Positions 1-9,159 of a DNA stretch of 38,811 bases are shown here, piece by piece. Positions within the stretch are counted from its first letter, which is position 1, and each line of letters starts with the position of its first letter. The position numbers were made by a program, and so were the translations under genes. The stretch is from Seminavis robusta (lineage: Eukaryota; Bacillariophyta; Bacillariophyceae; Naviculales; Naviculaceae), in the NCBI GenBank assembly GCA_903772945.1, contig CAICTM010001049.1, positions 1 through 38,811 on the forward strand. Reading direction: 5' to 3'. The notes beneath the pieces were generated by a model. It was not told the origin of the DNA. It saw nothing but the letters and a program-made list of their open reading frames with translations, and searched no databases.

Positions 1-556
1 CCATCAAAATATATATATATTTATTAGATCTGGATGCCGAAGGGCATCTAACTCGCAAGCTGATTGCACCATGCTTCGTACCGGTACCACAAGGTACGGG
101 AGCATACATAGTATAGCTAGTCCCGCGTCCGACAAACGTTTGCAGGATGGGAACCTTCACCTGTGCCTTCCACTGCACTTTCCCGACACACACCAGCAGC
201 AGCATGATTGCCAATCTCTTTTCTACTAATCTGGAGGAGAGCCTTTGGAAATGAGGAGGAACCATCTGGCCCAGGGTCCCGCTGCAGGTCCTACCCGACG
301 ACCAAACCAGCACTGACTCTTGGATCCGCCGCTGGCTCCTGTGGAGTTTCTTGGGGTTGTTGACACTCCTCCTGCTGGGGTTTCTACAGCTCTTGCTGGC
401 TAATTTTGACCTGGCAACAATGACGAAAGGTAAATCTTTGGCCACGAAAGCCAGATATTGGTAGCATGCCAGCACCGTCACCAGCGACCACACAAAACAA
501 CCAAGCCAAAAGAAGACACACACAAAAAATACTGCATTGATTGAACAATACTAATA
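1..556. other. Intergenic, 5' flank of the kinase gene
   Basis: No convincing coding region is visible. The stretch opens with an AT-dinucleotide tract at about 8-26. A compound palindromic word, GTACCGGTACCAC, lies at 78-90 with a related GGTACGGG just after it. The last 60 bases before the kinase ATG are A-rich, as expected for a 5' leader. A minus-strand open frame at 384-587 looks like chance. Confidence 0.5.
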
Positions 557-1702
557 ATGAGTGGTCCCAAAGCGTACATTGCTGCACGGGACGATGTCAA
601 GAGCACTAGTGGCCATGTGATTGTAGACGGCAAACCCTACTTCCCCTTACTGAAAGCCGATGGTGCCTACCATGCATCGATCCGTGAGGTTGTGGCGCAA
701 ATTTTGAGCATACCGGTCCGCAATGACTGGCCCATTTCGGTCGTATCGGGTGGAATCACCAACCAATTGTTTCGCGTCACGCTGACTTGCAACAATGGCA
801 ACAAGAGCGTTCCCTCTTCCATTCTCCTTCGTATTTTTGGCGCCGAAGGAATGATTGACCGCGATGTGGAAAATTCCACCTTTGCGGCGCTGTCGACCCA
901 ATGTCTGGCGCCTCCGTACTTTGGTCGCTTTCAGAACGGTCGCTTGGAAGGATGGTTGGACGGGATGGCATGCCTGACGCCACGCGACATGGCGTTACCA
1001 ACCATTTCCCCCAAGATTGCCGAGCAAATGGCATTGTTGCATGCCAAATTCGAAATTCCCGACGAATTGGTCGACTACCACAATCCACAACAACCGTCGT
1101 TATGGACGCAACTGCAAGATTGGATGGAACAAGCCATGCGGGCCACGGATTTTGGCAACGACACGGAGCGTGCACAAACCATGGTCTCGTCGTTGCTGCA
1201 GAATTTGGATACCGAATTCGAGTGGTTGCGAAATACCGTGGTTCCGTCGGATTTACCAGTGGCATTTTGTCACAATGATGTATTGGGCGCCAATGTGCTT
1301 TATAACGCAACAACAGGTGTCCTTCGATTGGTGGATTTCGAATATGGTGGAGTCAACTACAAGGCATTCGATATTGCCAATCACTTTAACGAGTTTGCCG
1401 GTGGCAGTACCGAAAATGGTGTCACCAACTACGACTGGTTCCCCAATAAGGAGGATCAATGCGCCTTTCTCAAGGTATATCTCGAATCATCATCCCAACA
1501 ACAACAACCCTCTGACGAGGAAATCCAAAAGTGGTACGATCAAGTCCAGGCGTTCATTCTGGTCAATCACTTGTATTGGGGAACTTGGGCTGTCAATCAG
1601 GCTGCCACAGAAGGTTGTGCGGATTTTGATTACTTGCTTTTTGGTCACAACAGGCTTTCACGTTACTTTCATTGCAAGGCGGAAGCTTATCCTTCAAGTT
1701 AG
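557..1702 (+). CDS. Ethanolamine/choline kinase
   Basis: This is a 381-residue, single-exon protein of the choline/ethanolamine kinase family. The family phosphorylates ethanolamine or choline with ATP in the cytosol, the first step of the Kennedy pathway to phosphatidylethanolamine or phosphatidylcholine. An N-lobe nucleotide loop, SGGITNQLFRV, is visible near residue 65. The Brenner-type catalytic motif HNDVLGANVLY starts at His239, with catalytic Asp241. The choline-kinase motif beginning DFEYGGVNY has its metal-binding Asp at 260 and runs on to FDIANHFNEFAG. Length matches the family (about 350-450 residues). The HFNEFAG ending resembles ethanolamine kinases slightly more than choline kinases, but substrate cannot be settled from sequence. 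The ATG at 557 follows an A-rich leader and gives an intact N-terminus. There is a short QQQQ run near residue 315. The next gene lies about 600 bp downstream on the same strand. Confidence 0.93.
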   Translation: MSGPKAYIAARDDVKSTSGHVIVDGKPYFPLLKADGAYHASIREVVAQILSIPVRNDWPISVVSGGITNQLFRVTLTCNNGNKSVPSSILLRIFGAEGMIDRDVENSTFAALSTQCLAPPYFGRFQNGRLEGWLDGMACLTPRDMALPTISPKIAEQMALLHAKFEIPDELVDYHNPQQPSLWTQLQDWMEQAMRATDFGNDTERAQTMVSSLLQNLDTEFEWLRNTVVPSDLPVAFCHNDVLGANVLYNATTGVLRLVDFEYGGVNYKAFDIANHFNEFAGGSTENGVTNYDWFPNKEDQCAFLKVYLESSSQQQQPSDEEIQKWYDQVQAFILVNHLYWGTWAVNQAATEGCADFDYLLFGHNRLSRYFHCKAEAYPSS

Positions 1703-2310
1703 TTAGTACCAGGTACCACTACTTGAAAAGAAACCATAATAGAATTTTTAAAAAGACATGTTTTTGACTGTAATAGTAGACCAGCTACAAGTGCACCGGT
1801 ACTGTACTTTCTAGCGTGTAACATGAATACTAACTCGTTTGTCCTCATCAACATGGCTCTGAACGTGCCTGGACTGTTGGTTTTACGTCCATCAGCAACC
1901 GGGGTACTGCCACTCCTCGTCGCTTTTGAGGCAAATTTTCCAACGTTCCTCCTATACGCACGAGAGTATCAAAACCTGGACCTGGACCCTGCCAACCTTC
2001 TGGTGTTTCATCAACAGCGGTCTAGCTAGCGAGAGCATCACGAACATCACCAAGAGCAACATGTTGGCAAAGTCACGAAATACACTCCTGGTCATAATTG
2101 CTCAAGCCGTTCTGCCGGCTTTAATTTGAAGTCACGGGAGCACGTGGGTTCTTTCTAATAATTCCTCAACCAGGTGACTTTACCGGTCTTTGCAGTGCTC
2201 CAAAACGTCCTCGCAGTACTGTACGGTACCTGTGCTCTCAACATGCGCGATTTGAGGAGATCTCGGCCAATGCACATTGTGTTTTTGTGGAGGTGTGCAT
2301 ATTGTGGACC
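1703..2310. other. Intergenic region between kinase and SET gene
   Basis: About 600 bp without a credible gene. Palindromic words of the GTACC/ACCGGTAC type occur at 1706-1719 (GTACCAGGTACCAC), 1795-1806, 2181-2188 and 2219-2230. Short open frames at 1823-2029 and 1926-2129 overlap one another in different frames and show no recognisable domain. The region must hold the 3' end of the kinase transcript and the promoter of the SET gene; I see no TATA box. Confidence 0.5.
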
Positions 2311-4188
2311 ATGACCGCCAAGTCTCATCATCATCAAAAGAGGAAGAAGTCAAAGCACCATGCACCAGCATCATCCATCACCACTTTCGAAGAGGTCGAT
2401 GATTCTTCGGTGAATGGCGAAAGCAAAGGCCAAAAAGTGGTATCTGTCCTGGAGTACCTCTTCCCTGTCGTGGCCGGTTTGTGTTTGTGGCGGTCAGTTT
2501 CTACTGGCAAAGAGTCCAGCCCCTGGTCCACTTTATTATTGGGGCGATCGCAAAGATTGGCTCTAGATGATGACATCATCAATTGGACGACTCTGCTGCC
2601 AGAACCGCAATCTTCAGACTTGGAAGAGGCCCTCGGGTCATATTCTGCGTCTCTGTGTCGCTTTGTCATGAGCCAATCCATGGTACCTGGTGGCAGTAGT
2701 AGTGCTGGCTGGGGTATCTTTTCCTTGGTGGATATTGAGCCCCAAGATAAGCTCTTGTACGGAGATATGAGAATCCAGCTGGTGGATGTACAGAATCACC
2801 AGTACGAGGGATTGGCGCATCTTCTCTACAACTACACTTGGAAGGCCAAGTATGGCACCGTGGAGGGCACAGAGGTTCAGACGGTGGTTCCTGGTATGAG
2901 TATGCTCAGCAACTCTGGATGGGATCACCACTTTCAGGCCATGGCTGGCAAACCAACCCCTCCGGAACCAGGAACTGATGGAACCAGAGGATCGCCAACG
3001 GCTGGCTCGTTTACGCATTACCACAATCGGCAGTATTTCGCGATTCAGACAGTTCCCAAAGGACAAGAGATATTGGTGAACTATGGACAAAACTTTGTCG
3101 GAGAAAAGCTGGCACATGCTACTACCGATGGAGCAGCTCCGTTGACCCTAGCATCCTTGCAAAAACCAGTCTCCGAGCTGCAGACAAATGGCATGTGCTT
3201 GGACAATATTGCCAGTGCGGAAGCACCGGGTCGAGGAGGAAGAGGTGCATTTGCCACTCGAGATCTTTTAAAAGGAACTGTGGTGGTGCCACTGCCATTG
3301 ATACCACTGAACCGCACTTCCTTGGACATGTACACGGACAGTCGCTATCCGAATGCCAAGAAACAGTTGCTACTCAATTACTGCTACGGACATGAAAACA
3401 GCACATTGCTCCTGTTCCCGTACTCGCCGGTTGTCAATTATATCAACAGCGTTGGCAAGGACGAGCCAACAAATGCTGTCCTGCGGTGGTCCGCTCAGGC
3501 GCAAAACTTGGAGCAAAGTCTGCAAGACTCGGCGCAAGACATTTTGGCAAGTCGCCGCTGGGGTCTCCTCTTGGAGGTGGTTGCCACGCGAGACATTTCC
3601 CAGGGAGAACAGATTCTGATAGACTACGGTCAAACCTGGCATGATGCTTGGACACGCCACGTGCAGCAGTTTCAACCCGACAACGATTGTAGCAGATCAC
3701 CTCCGTATGTGTATGCGTCGCGTCTCAATCAACTCAAGATGGTACGAACACAAGACGAACAGGCACAAAATCCGTATCCAGACAATGTGGAAACATTCTG
3801 CGTTTATCAATACTCGGAAACCATCCAGTATAATCCGTGGCCTCATCATCAGCATGGCTCCAAGAAAGACACCTGCCGAAAGGTAACTCACGAAGCATGC
3901 CCCCCGCACACCCGAATGGTCCCAGACTATCTACGACCATGTCGAGTTCTCGATCGCAAAGAAGGGGATGCTTTTTATACTGTGGAGGTGCTCAACGACG
4001 ACAAGGGTTCCGTCGATGCCGGGAGCATACCTTGGGGTGAGCGCCATATTGTCACGGGCATGCCCCGCAACGCCATTTGTTTTCTGGACAAGGTCTATTC
4101 CACCGATCAGAACTTGGCGTCTGCCTTTCGGCACGAGATTGGACTGCCTGGCGGCGTGTTTCCGACGGCGTGGATGGATCTAGAATGA
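2311..4188 (+). CDS. Dual SET-domain protein with N-terminal membrane segment
   Basis: The protein is 625 residues from the ATG at 2311; the longer open frame begins at a GTG at 2287, which I do not accept as a nuclear start. A basic His/Lys-rich N-terminus is followed by a hydrophobic stretch at about residues 43-62 that could be a membrane anchor. Two SET-like modules follow. The first is at about 125-265, with GWGIFSLVDI and GQEILVNYGQNF. The second is at about 300-445, with GRGAFATRDL, LLLFPYSPVVNYINS and GEQILIDYGQTW. The tyrosine-containing ends (NYGQ, DYGQ) match the SET signature that closes the S-adenosylmethionine/lysine pocket. The usual NH pair is changed: the second module reads NYINS rather than NYINH. 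The C-terminus ends in a conserved-looking RHEIGLPGGVFPTAW block. SET proteins methylate lysines; the substrate here is unknown. A membrane location would argue against a histone target. Confidence 0.8.
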   Translation: MTAKSHHHQKRKKSKHHAPASSITTFEEVDDSSVNGESKGQKVVSVLEYLFPVVAGLCLWRSVSTGKESSPWSTLLLGRSQRLALDDDIINWTTLLPEPQSSDLEEALGSYSASLCRFVMSQSMVPGGSSSAGWGIFSLVDIEPQDKLLYGDMRIQLVDVQNHQYEGLAHLLYNYTWKAKYGTVEGTEVQTVVPGMSMLSNSGWDHHFQAMAGKPTPPEPGTDGTRGSPTAGSFTHYHNRQYFAIQTVPKGQEILVNYGQNFVGEKLAHATTDGAAPLTLASLQKPVSELQTNGMCLDNIASAEAPGRGGRGAFATRDLLKGTVVVPLPLIPLNRTSLDMYTDSRYPNAKKQLLLNYCYGHENSTLLLFPYSPVVNYINSVGKDEPTNAVLRWSAQAQNLEQSLQDSAQDILASRRWGLLLEVVATRDISQGEQILIDYGQTWHDAWTRHVQQFQPDNDCSRSPPYVYASRLNQLKMVRTQDEQAQNPYPDNVETFCVYQYSETIQYNPWPHHQHGSKKDTCRKVTHEACPPHTRMVPDYLRPCRVLDRKEGDAFYTVEVLNDDKGSVDAGSIPWGERHIVTGMPRNAICFLDKVYSTDQNLASAFRHEIGLPGGVFPTAWMDLE

Positions 4189-4587
4189 ACTATCTGTCCT
4201 TTGGGATACGGTTAGGGTAGATGTGAGGCTCGACAACTAACATTAGGCAACACCTCTTGTTCTGAAAAAGATTTTCAAAGTAATAGAGTTGAGACAAACA
4301 CCACTTTCTACTACTCTACATAGTTCCAACGTTTCATTTCATGGGTTTTACATCTTCAGCCACTTGTGTCATTCACAGGAAGCTACGGCAAGCCCCTCAA
4401 TCGAACTTACATGTAGTCACCTCATCGCTTTTACATAGACTCCGATGATGCGTCGCCAGCGCCACGTACATGGTGATTGCGTATTGGTAACAGTCAAGAG
4501 GATTGCATGTTGTTGCTGCTATCGGAACCTTCGGCATTGCGTTTGCTGCAAAGTGATCTTCTACCTGATCGTTCTAGTGCCGGTTGG
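4189..4587. other. Convergent 3' intergenic region
   Basis: Some 400 bp lie between the ends of the SET gene (+) and the EI24/LDS-like gene (-). It should carry both 3' untranslated regions. I see no gene, repeat or RNA here. The open frame at 4445-4636 overlaps the antisense gene's 3' end and looks like a shadow. Confidence 0.5.
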
Positions 4588-5586
4588 CTATGCCGTGTAC
4601 TTTGCTTTGGTTAGATTGGTTTCTTCCGTGGGGTAACTCTCTGTCTCGGTGTTGGTGGTACTATTCTTGTTGTCGTTGGCCTTATTATTTCCAGAGTCGT
4701 ACTCGACATTCTGCAACAATCGATCTTCCATATCTGCCGCCCACAAGGCAGCTCCCACCGTATTGGTAAACACAAAAAACACATTGGCAAATGGGATCAT
4801 TTCCAGTGCCATGGCTTGCATACCAAATATATGATGGGCCATGGCGTTGTCCGATACAAACTTGCGTTGTATTTTGAAACTGCGTCCCTTGAGCTCGTAG
4901 TGATAATGAGAAAAGGTATCCCACGTGTAGAGACGACCATTGACAAACAACCACAGGACGGTTCCGACGACGGGAATCAAGTTTAGCGGCAGCGTAATGA
5001 TGGAGACAAAGAGATGGACAATGCCCACGACACTGCAACATCCACAACACGCCATGCCATTATCCGCCTCGACGAGCTCCGCGTGTCCCCGTAGAGTCAA
5101 GACTTGATCGAACAGTTTGTCCGTAATGGGTAACAGCACAATGGCACTAAAGAGCATAATCACAATCAACATTTCAATGAGTGCCAGGACCAATGCCAAC
5201 GGGACTCCCAACCATGGTGTCATGACGGTGGACAGCGCAATTACTTGTGGGATGAATGCTATTGGCAAGAGAATGCAAAAGGTGGCAATGGCAAACAGCA
5301 AGGCCCACAAAATGGGACACAAGGATGTCTTCCACAGAACTTTGTGCCGTAGGAAATAGTACAGGCCTTGCAGTACATAAGGAGTCATGTTGTTCCAAGT
5401 AAGTTTCGATTCTAGTGTTTGGGCAATGGACTCAAGGAGAGGATGTGATGAGTGGTTCTTGGAGTGGCGGCGGAAGGATGATGGAGGGTTTCTTGGGGTG
5501 TCGGTGGCAGTGGTGGGAGAGAAAGTGGATGGTGTGGGTCGATGATTGTGCGTCCCTCTACGTACCACAGGTTCAGATACTCGCAT
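4588..5586 (-). CDS. EI24/LDS (RRT8-like) multipass membrane protein
   Basis: A 332-residue, single-exon membrane protein. After a Pro/Ser/Thr-rich N-terminus of about 60 residues come LYYFLRHKVLWKTSLCPILW and several long hydrophobic segments at roughly residues 85-110, 120-155, 180-215 and 265-290. The block NVFFVFTNTVGAALWAADME near residue 275 closely resembles the conserved C-terminal segment of fungal RRT8/LDS proteins, which belong to the EI24/CysZ-like superfamily and in yeast associate with lipid droplets or the spore wall. The role here is unknown; lipid-droplet or ER residence is an inference from the family. The C-terminal tail is Asn/Thr/Glu-rich and probably disordered. The ATG at 5586 is used, but an internal Met at residue 67 (5388) lies nearer the first conserved segment and is a plausible alternative. 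The gene is divergent from the glycosyltransferase at 5976. Confidence 0.72.
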   Translation of the reverse strand: MRVSEPVVRRGTHNHRPTPSTFSPTTATDTPRNPPSSFRRHSKNHSSHPLLESIAQTLESKLTWNNMTPYVLQGLYYFLRHKVLWKTSLCPILWALLFAIATFCILLPIAFIPQVIALSTVMTPWLGVPLALVLALIEMLIVIMLFSAIVLLPITDKLFDQVLTLRGHAELVEADNGMACCGCCSVVGIVHLFVSIITLPLNLIPVVGTVLWLFVNGRLYTWDTFSHYHYELKGRSFKIQRKFVSDNAMAHHIFGMQAMALEMIPFANVFFVFTNTVGAALWAADMEDRLLQNVEYDSGNNKANDNKNSTTNTETESYPTEETNLTKAKYTA

Positions 5587-5975
5587 CTACTGCTTGCGAT
5601 GGCAATCTATATCTCGCTAGCTACTACTGATTAGATACCCGCTAGTTCCATTCAGCAACAGCAACAACCTCTGTTCTCTGTTGTTTGTTGTTGATTGTGG
5701 TTCGGAAGCGGAAGATGATATTGTTCAAGTCAAAAGCAACGGTCAAGGTAGTCACGAGTATCTGAGGACTCAACCTTTGTAATCGCCGCGAGGCTGCCGT
5801 CCACGATCCGCTCATTTTTTTGGTGCACAACCGCAGATGTCACAGATCAAGTTGACCAAAAGTCAATTTATAAAATGCATCGTCTTCCATCCCAATCTTC
5901 CACTCACTTTCACTAGTAGGCTAGCTAGAGCATTGTTGTTTCGTCTTTCTCTCTTTTCAGTATTATATTATTATC
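5587..5975. other. Divergent promoter region
   Basis: The 389 bp between the EI24/LDS-like gene (-) and the GT61 gene (+) must contain both promoters. It holds a CAACAGCAACAACC-type repeat near 5655 and a TATA box for the right-hand gene at 5869-5874. A pyrimidine-rich CTTTCTCTCTTTTCAG stretch precedes the GT61 ATG. I see no gene here. Confidence 0.55.
5869..5874 (+). promoter_or_regulatory. TATA box for GT61 gene A
   Basis: TATAAA lies about 102 bp upstream of the ATG at 5976. The paralogous GT61 gene at 34678 also has a TATAAA upstream, while most other genes in the window lack an obvious one. The placement is a plausible core promoter, but no transcript start is known. Confidence 0.45.
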
Positions 5976-7835
5976 ATGGAAGTAACCAACGCAAAGACTC
6001 TCCGACGCCGTCGGCTCTCTCGCTTCCCCATACTGAAAGACGACGATTTTCGACTCTTTGCGGCGCTGCTGGGTTCTACCTTCCTCATACATGTACTGCT
6101 CTTTTGCGCTGACCCCGTTGCCGAATCATCATCAGGCACTACGGGATGGAGCATGATTCATATTGGTCATCTGCATCTGTTGCCTTTGATACGCTCCAAA
6201 AAGGCTGTCGGTAGTCCGAAATTCAAGGACAAGTGGCTCGAAATAACGAAGCGTTCATCTCTCCTCCTGGAAGACACACCAGAAGCCAACCGTCTAAACG
6301 ATTCCAATTTCAGCAAACCCGAAGCAGAAGATGATGAGTGCTCTCAGTTTCTGGGATATCCCAAGGAGAGTTCTCCCAACTATTCCATTTGCCTACCAAC
6401 AACAAAACCCCCGAAAAATGAAAAAGAACATCATCGAGATGCTGCTGCCGGTGGTGAACTCTGGTGTCAATGGAATCCTCTCCTCAACTCCAGTTTCTGT
6501 CAAGCCACCAATCTCATGGTGGATCCATCCAAAATCAATGTTGCCCAGGGAGGGGAGGCCATTTATCAAGTGTTGGGCCGTGAGGAACAGGATGAAATGC
6601 CCGCTTACGAATCTGGCGCCTTGCAACTATCTCAATGCACTCTCAGCGAACAACACATCAACAGAAAGGATCTACCTTATCATCTCTTTCACATGGTAAA
6701 CAGTCTGCGAGAACAACGGGAGGACATTGAACAATGTAGCTCCTACGAAGAACGGCCGACTCTGTTTGTGACACGATATGAATATGCTAATCTATACCAT
6801 ACCTACTCGGATTGGTACAGTGCCTATCAATCAGCCATGCTTGCATTACAGGGCAACAAAACCGCAGTGGAAAATGTACACATTGTCTTTTTTGATGGGC
6901 ATGCCCAAGCCAAAACAGACATGGGATGGAATTTGCTCTTTTCCAATGCCACAGTCTCCTACATATCAGAATACGAAAATAATGACAAGAAAGAGCCTGT
7001 ATGCTTTCGTCATGTGATATTTGCACCTGCAGGGTATCTTGCACCCACCTCATTGACTCCCATTAAAAACCTTGTTGGTTTCATGGACCAGGGTCCCGAT
7101 TACTTTGAAACATGCAAGGAAAACAAGTGGCAACGCAGGTTCCGAGACACGCTTGTCATCAATTCCAAACGACAATTGGCTAATTCCAAGGCATGGCTCT
7201 ATGATCATTATGCTGTGGAACACCATGACAATAAACGAGATCCATTTCCATGTCTGCATCCCGAAGCACCCGATGATCCCAACCAACAAGTGGCACCCAA
7301 AAAGAAGAAACAGCCAAAGAATCGTAGTCTCCGAGTTTTGTTGTTGGCACGAGCCAACTATCAAGCCCATCCTCGCATGGATGGCAGGGTATCTCGTATC
7401 ATTCAAAATGAAAAACAACTCTTGCACTTTCTGGAAACCTACAAGGGTCCTGAAGATAGGTTGCCTGAGTATACAATCCCACCAATGGATGTGAAACGGG
7501 TAGTCTTGGAAGAACACGATATGGCTGAGCAAATTGTCATGTTCCAGCAAGCGGATGTTGTGGTTGGCATGCATGGTGCAGGGCTTTCGCACATCTTGCT
7601 CGCTCGTCCTGGCACCACATTGCTTGAGATTCGTCCTCCTTCCTTTCGTGGCTGGAGACATTTTGAATTCCTGGCCCAGATCGCAGGCTGCCTTCATCGA
7701 TCTCATCAGTTGGAAGTGGATGACAGTCGTCCTATTGACCCAACTGATTCTTTTTCAATACCAATCAAGGATTTTGAACTAGCCTTTATGGAAAGTGTAT
7801 CAATCTTCTTGGATAATCAATGTAAACTCCAGTAG
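5976..7835 (+). CDS. GT61/DUF563-type glycosyltransferase A
   Basis: A 619-residue type II membrane protein. An Arg-rich cytoplasmic tip is followed by a single hydrophobic anchor at about residues 25-45 (RLFAALLGSTFLIHVLLF). A variable stem to about residue 150 precedes the catalytic region. The catalytic half carries TRYEYANLYHTYSDWYSAY, FFDGHAQAKTDMGW and LRVLLLARANYQAHPRMDGR. The GT61 hallmark GMHGAGLSH is at residues 531-539, followed by RPGTTLLEIRP. The family (plant xylosyl/arabinosyltransferases, animal EOGT) transfers pentoses or GlcNAc onto glycans or proteins in the Golgi or ER; donor and acceptor here cannot be read from sequence. A paralogue lies at 34678-36522 on the same strand with closely matching catalytic halves and unrelated stems. 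The ATG at 5976 follows a TATA box and leader. Confidence 0.88.
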   Translation: MEVTNAKTLRRRRLSRFPILKDDDFRLFAALLGSTFLIHVLLFCADPVAESSSGTTGWSMIHIGHLHLLPLIRSKKAVGSPKFKDKWLEITKRSSLLLEDTPEANRLNDSNFSKPEAEDDECSQFLGYPKESSPNYSICLPTTKPPKNEKEHHRDAAAGGELWCQWNPLLNSSFCQATNLMVDPSKINVAQGGEAIYQVLGREEQDEMPAYESGALQLSQCTLSEQHINRKDLPYHLFHMVNSLREQREDIEQCSSYEERPTLFVTRYEYANLYHTYSDWYSAYQSAMLALQGNKTAVENVHIVFFDGHAQAKTDMGWNLLFSNATVSYISEYENNDKKEPVCFRHVIFAPAGYLAPTSLTPIKNLVGFMDQGPDYFETCKENKWQRRFRDTLVINSKRQLANSKAWLYDHYAVEHHDNKRDPFPCLHPEAPDDPNQQVAPKKKKQPKNRSLRVLLLARANYQAHPRMDGRVSRIIQNEKQLLHFLETYKGPEDRLPEYTIPPMDVKRVVLEEHDMAEQIVMFQQADVVVGMHGAGLSHILLARPGTTLLEIRPPSFRGWRHFEFLAQIAGCLHRSHQLEVDDSRPIDPTDSFSIPIKDFELAFMESVSIFLDNQCKLQ

Positions 7836-9159
7836 CAGCTAGCTACGGGAGCTAGTGTAGTGGCTGGGGTGTGCTAACAAATAAGACATGTGTTAAAGAT
7901 TGCTCTTTGTATCCAACTAGATTCGCGCTGACCCGGGCTACTACTCTAGTAGCTGCCTGCTGTGTGGTCTTGGTCGTGAAAATCCTTTCAATTGCTCCTG
8001 CAGACACTCTGATCTTGTCCTGGCAGATGTGCGGGCACAGCTGTGGGCACCATGTTTGATGCCTTGTCTGAGCTCTTTCCTGGTACTTATGGTGAAAGAG
8101 ACTGCTGCGTGCATGTGTGGGTCATCCTGTTGTCTTCGAACCTAAAACTGGGATCTGCAATCTGCAGGTGGCAGGTGGTTGCAACGAAGAAGCAGTAGTC
8201 AACCCTCCGAGCGTTCTATGCCATGGCGGACCCCTCCACTAGTAGCTAGCAGCTTGCTAGTAGCAGTGGTACGGCTTGGTGCTTGGTGGCCAGTCTCAGT
8301 GGTACTATTAGTAGTACATGTGCTACACAATGTCATTACACATTACACATGCATGCACAATGCTCAGCTCAATCCATCGCGGCACTGGCTCGTGCTTGGA
8401 TCCTGTAATTTCTATGACTGGGAAACATCCCACGTGCCATCTGTTGAGGAATCTGTATCGTCGATACCTTGATTTTAAATCTGCTATCGTTGTCTTATTC
8501 TTCGGAACGGTGAGCTTTTTGGGACTAGCTAGAGGCATGGTGACCTCATCAAGCCACGCCAGACCGGCAGGCAGCTAGAGTAGCTACGCTGTACGGTGCA
8601 GTACATGGACTTGCAGCAATGCCAATCTCATCTGTTAATCTTATTATCAGGGTAATATATCCGCGTAACTGGCAACTGTGATTGAGACGCTTTCGCTTTC
8701 AACCAGAACTGGTTCAGATGCTTTCTAAATTTGCCCCGGTTTTGTTTAACGATTGCACCGCTTCGATGAGCGTGAATTTACTGGGAAAGCGCGACATCTT
8801 TTCACTGAAGAGGACCTCTAAGTATCTTTCCGAGTCTGTTTTCCTGCGACATCACTAGATGTCCGCAATTCACTTTCACGTAAAAATTCTACTAGATCCT
8901 ACAGCTATCGTACATGCCTCATGGTTCCTCACAGAGTGTCCCTAAGTATCTTTCCGAGCAGGTTTCTGTGATTGAAGATTCACGTAGCTTTCACGTACAA
9001 ATCCTACCACATCCTACATGGTTCTTCACAACTCGATACCCCTCTCCCTCCAACCTCCAATCGATCCGAAGATCTCACAATTTATTTGCAATCTATCAAA
9101 CCAAACCAACCATCCAACAACTAACTAAACCAATCCTTTTTCAATTCAACAAGAGCACC
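7836..9159. other. Long intergenic region upstream of DUF6824 gene
   Basis: About 1.3 kb without a supported gene. The left part is rich in CTAG/AGCTAGC words (7836-7860, 8235-8265). Open frames at 8179-8472 and 8318-8578 overlap in different frames and show no domain. The right end carries a diverged direct duplication (8818-9030). The open frame running from 8914 into the next gene crosses that duplication and is better read as 5' leader than as protein. Confidence 0.5.
8818..9030. repeat. Diverged tandem duplication in the 5' region
   Basis: Two direct copies lie at about 8818-8933 and 8942-9030. Both start with the identical 17-mer CTAAGTATCTTTCCGAG (8818-8834 and 8942-8958, period 124). 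Both continue through related TTTCACGTA and ATCCTAC words and end with ATGGTTCYTCACA (8921-8933 and 9018-9030). The second copy is shorter by internal deletion. It sits 130-340 bp upstream of the DUF6824 gene's ATG. Confidence 0.7.

Noticed and set aside
777..1313. Long minus-strand open frame antisense to the kinase, and similar long shadows inside the lipase, TOP3B and GT61 genes
   Set aside because: They follow the codon structure of the real genes on the opposite strand or another frame and show no domain.
2287..2310. GTG start of the SET protein, and similarly GTG/TTG starts at 13704, 14489, 17142, 22772, 22977, 25883 and 34657
   Set aside because: These are non-ATG codons at the ends of open frames in a nuclear genome. 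In-frame ATGs nearby give better N-termini, several with clear signal peptides or anchors.
8179..8578. Two overlapping plus-strand open frames in the 7.8-9.1 kb gap
   Set aside because: Different frames, no domain, and CTAG-rich low-complexity content.
8914..9159. N-terminal 82 codons of the DUF6824 open frame
   Set aside because: They translate the second copy of a DNA duplication and a pyrimidine/A-rich leader; the ATG at 9160 has a better context and precedes the domain.
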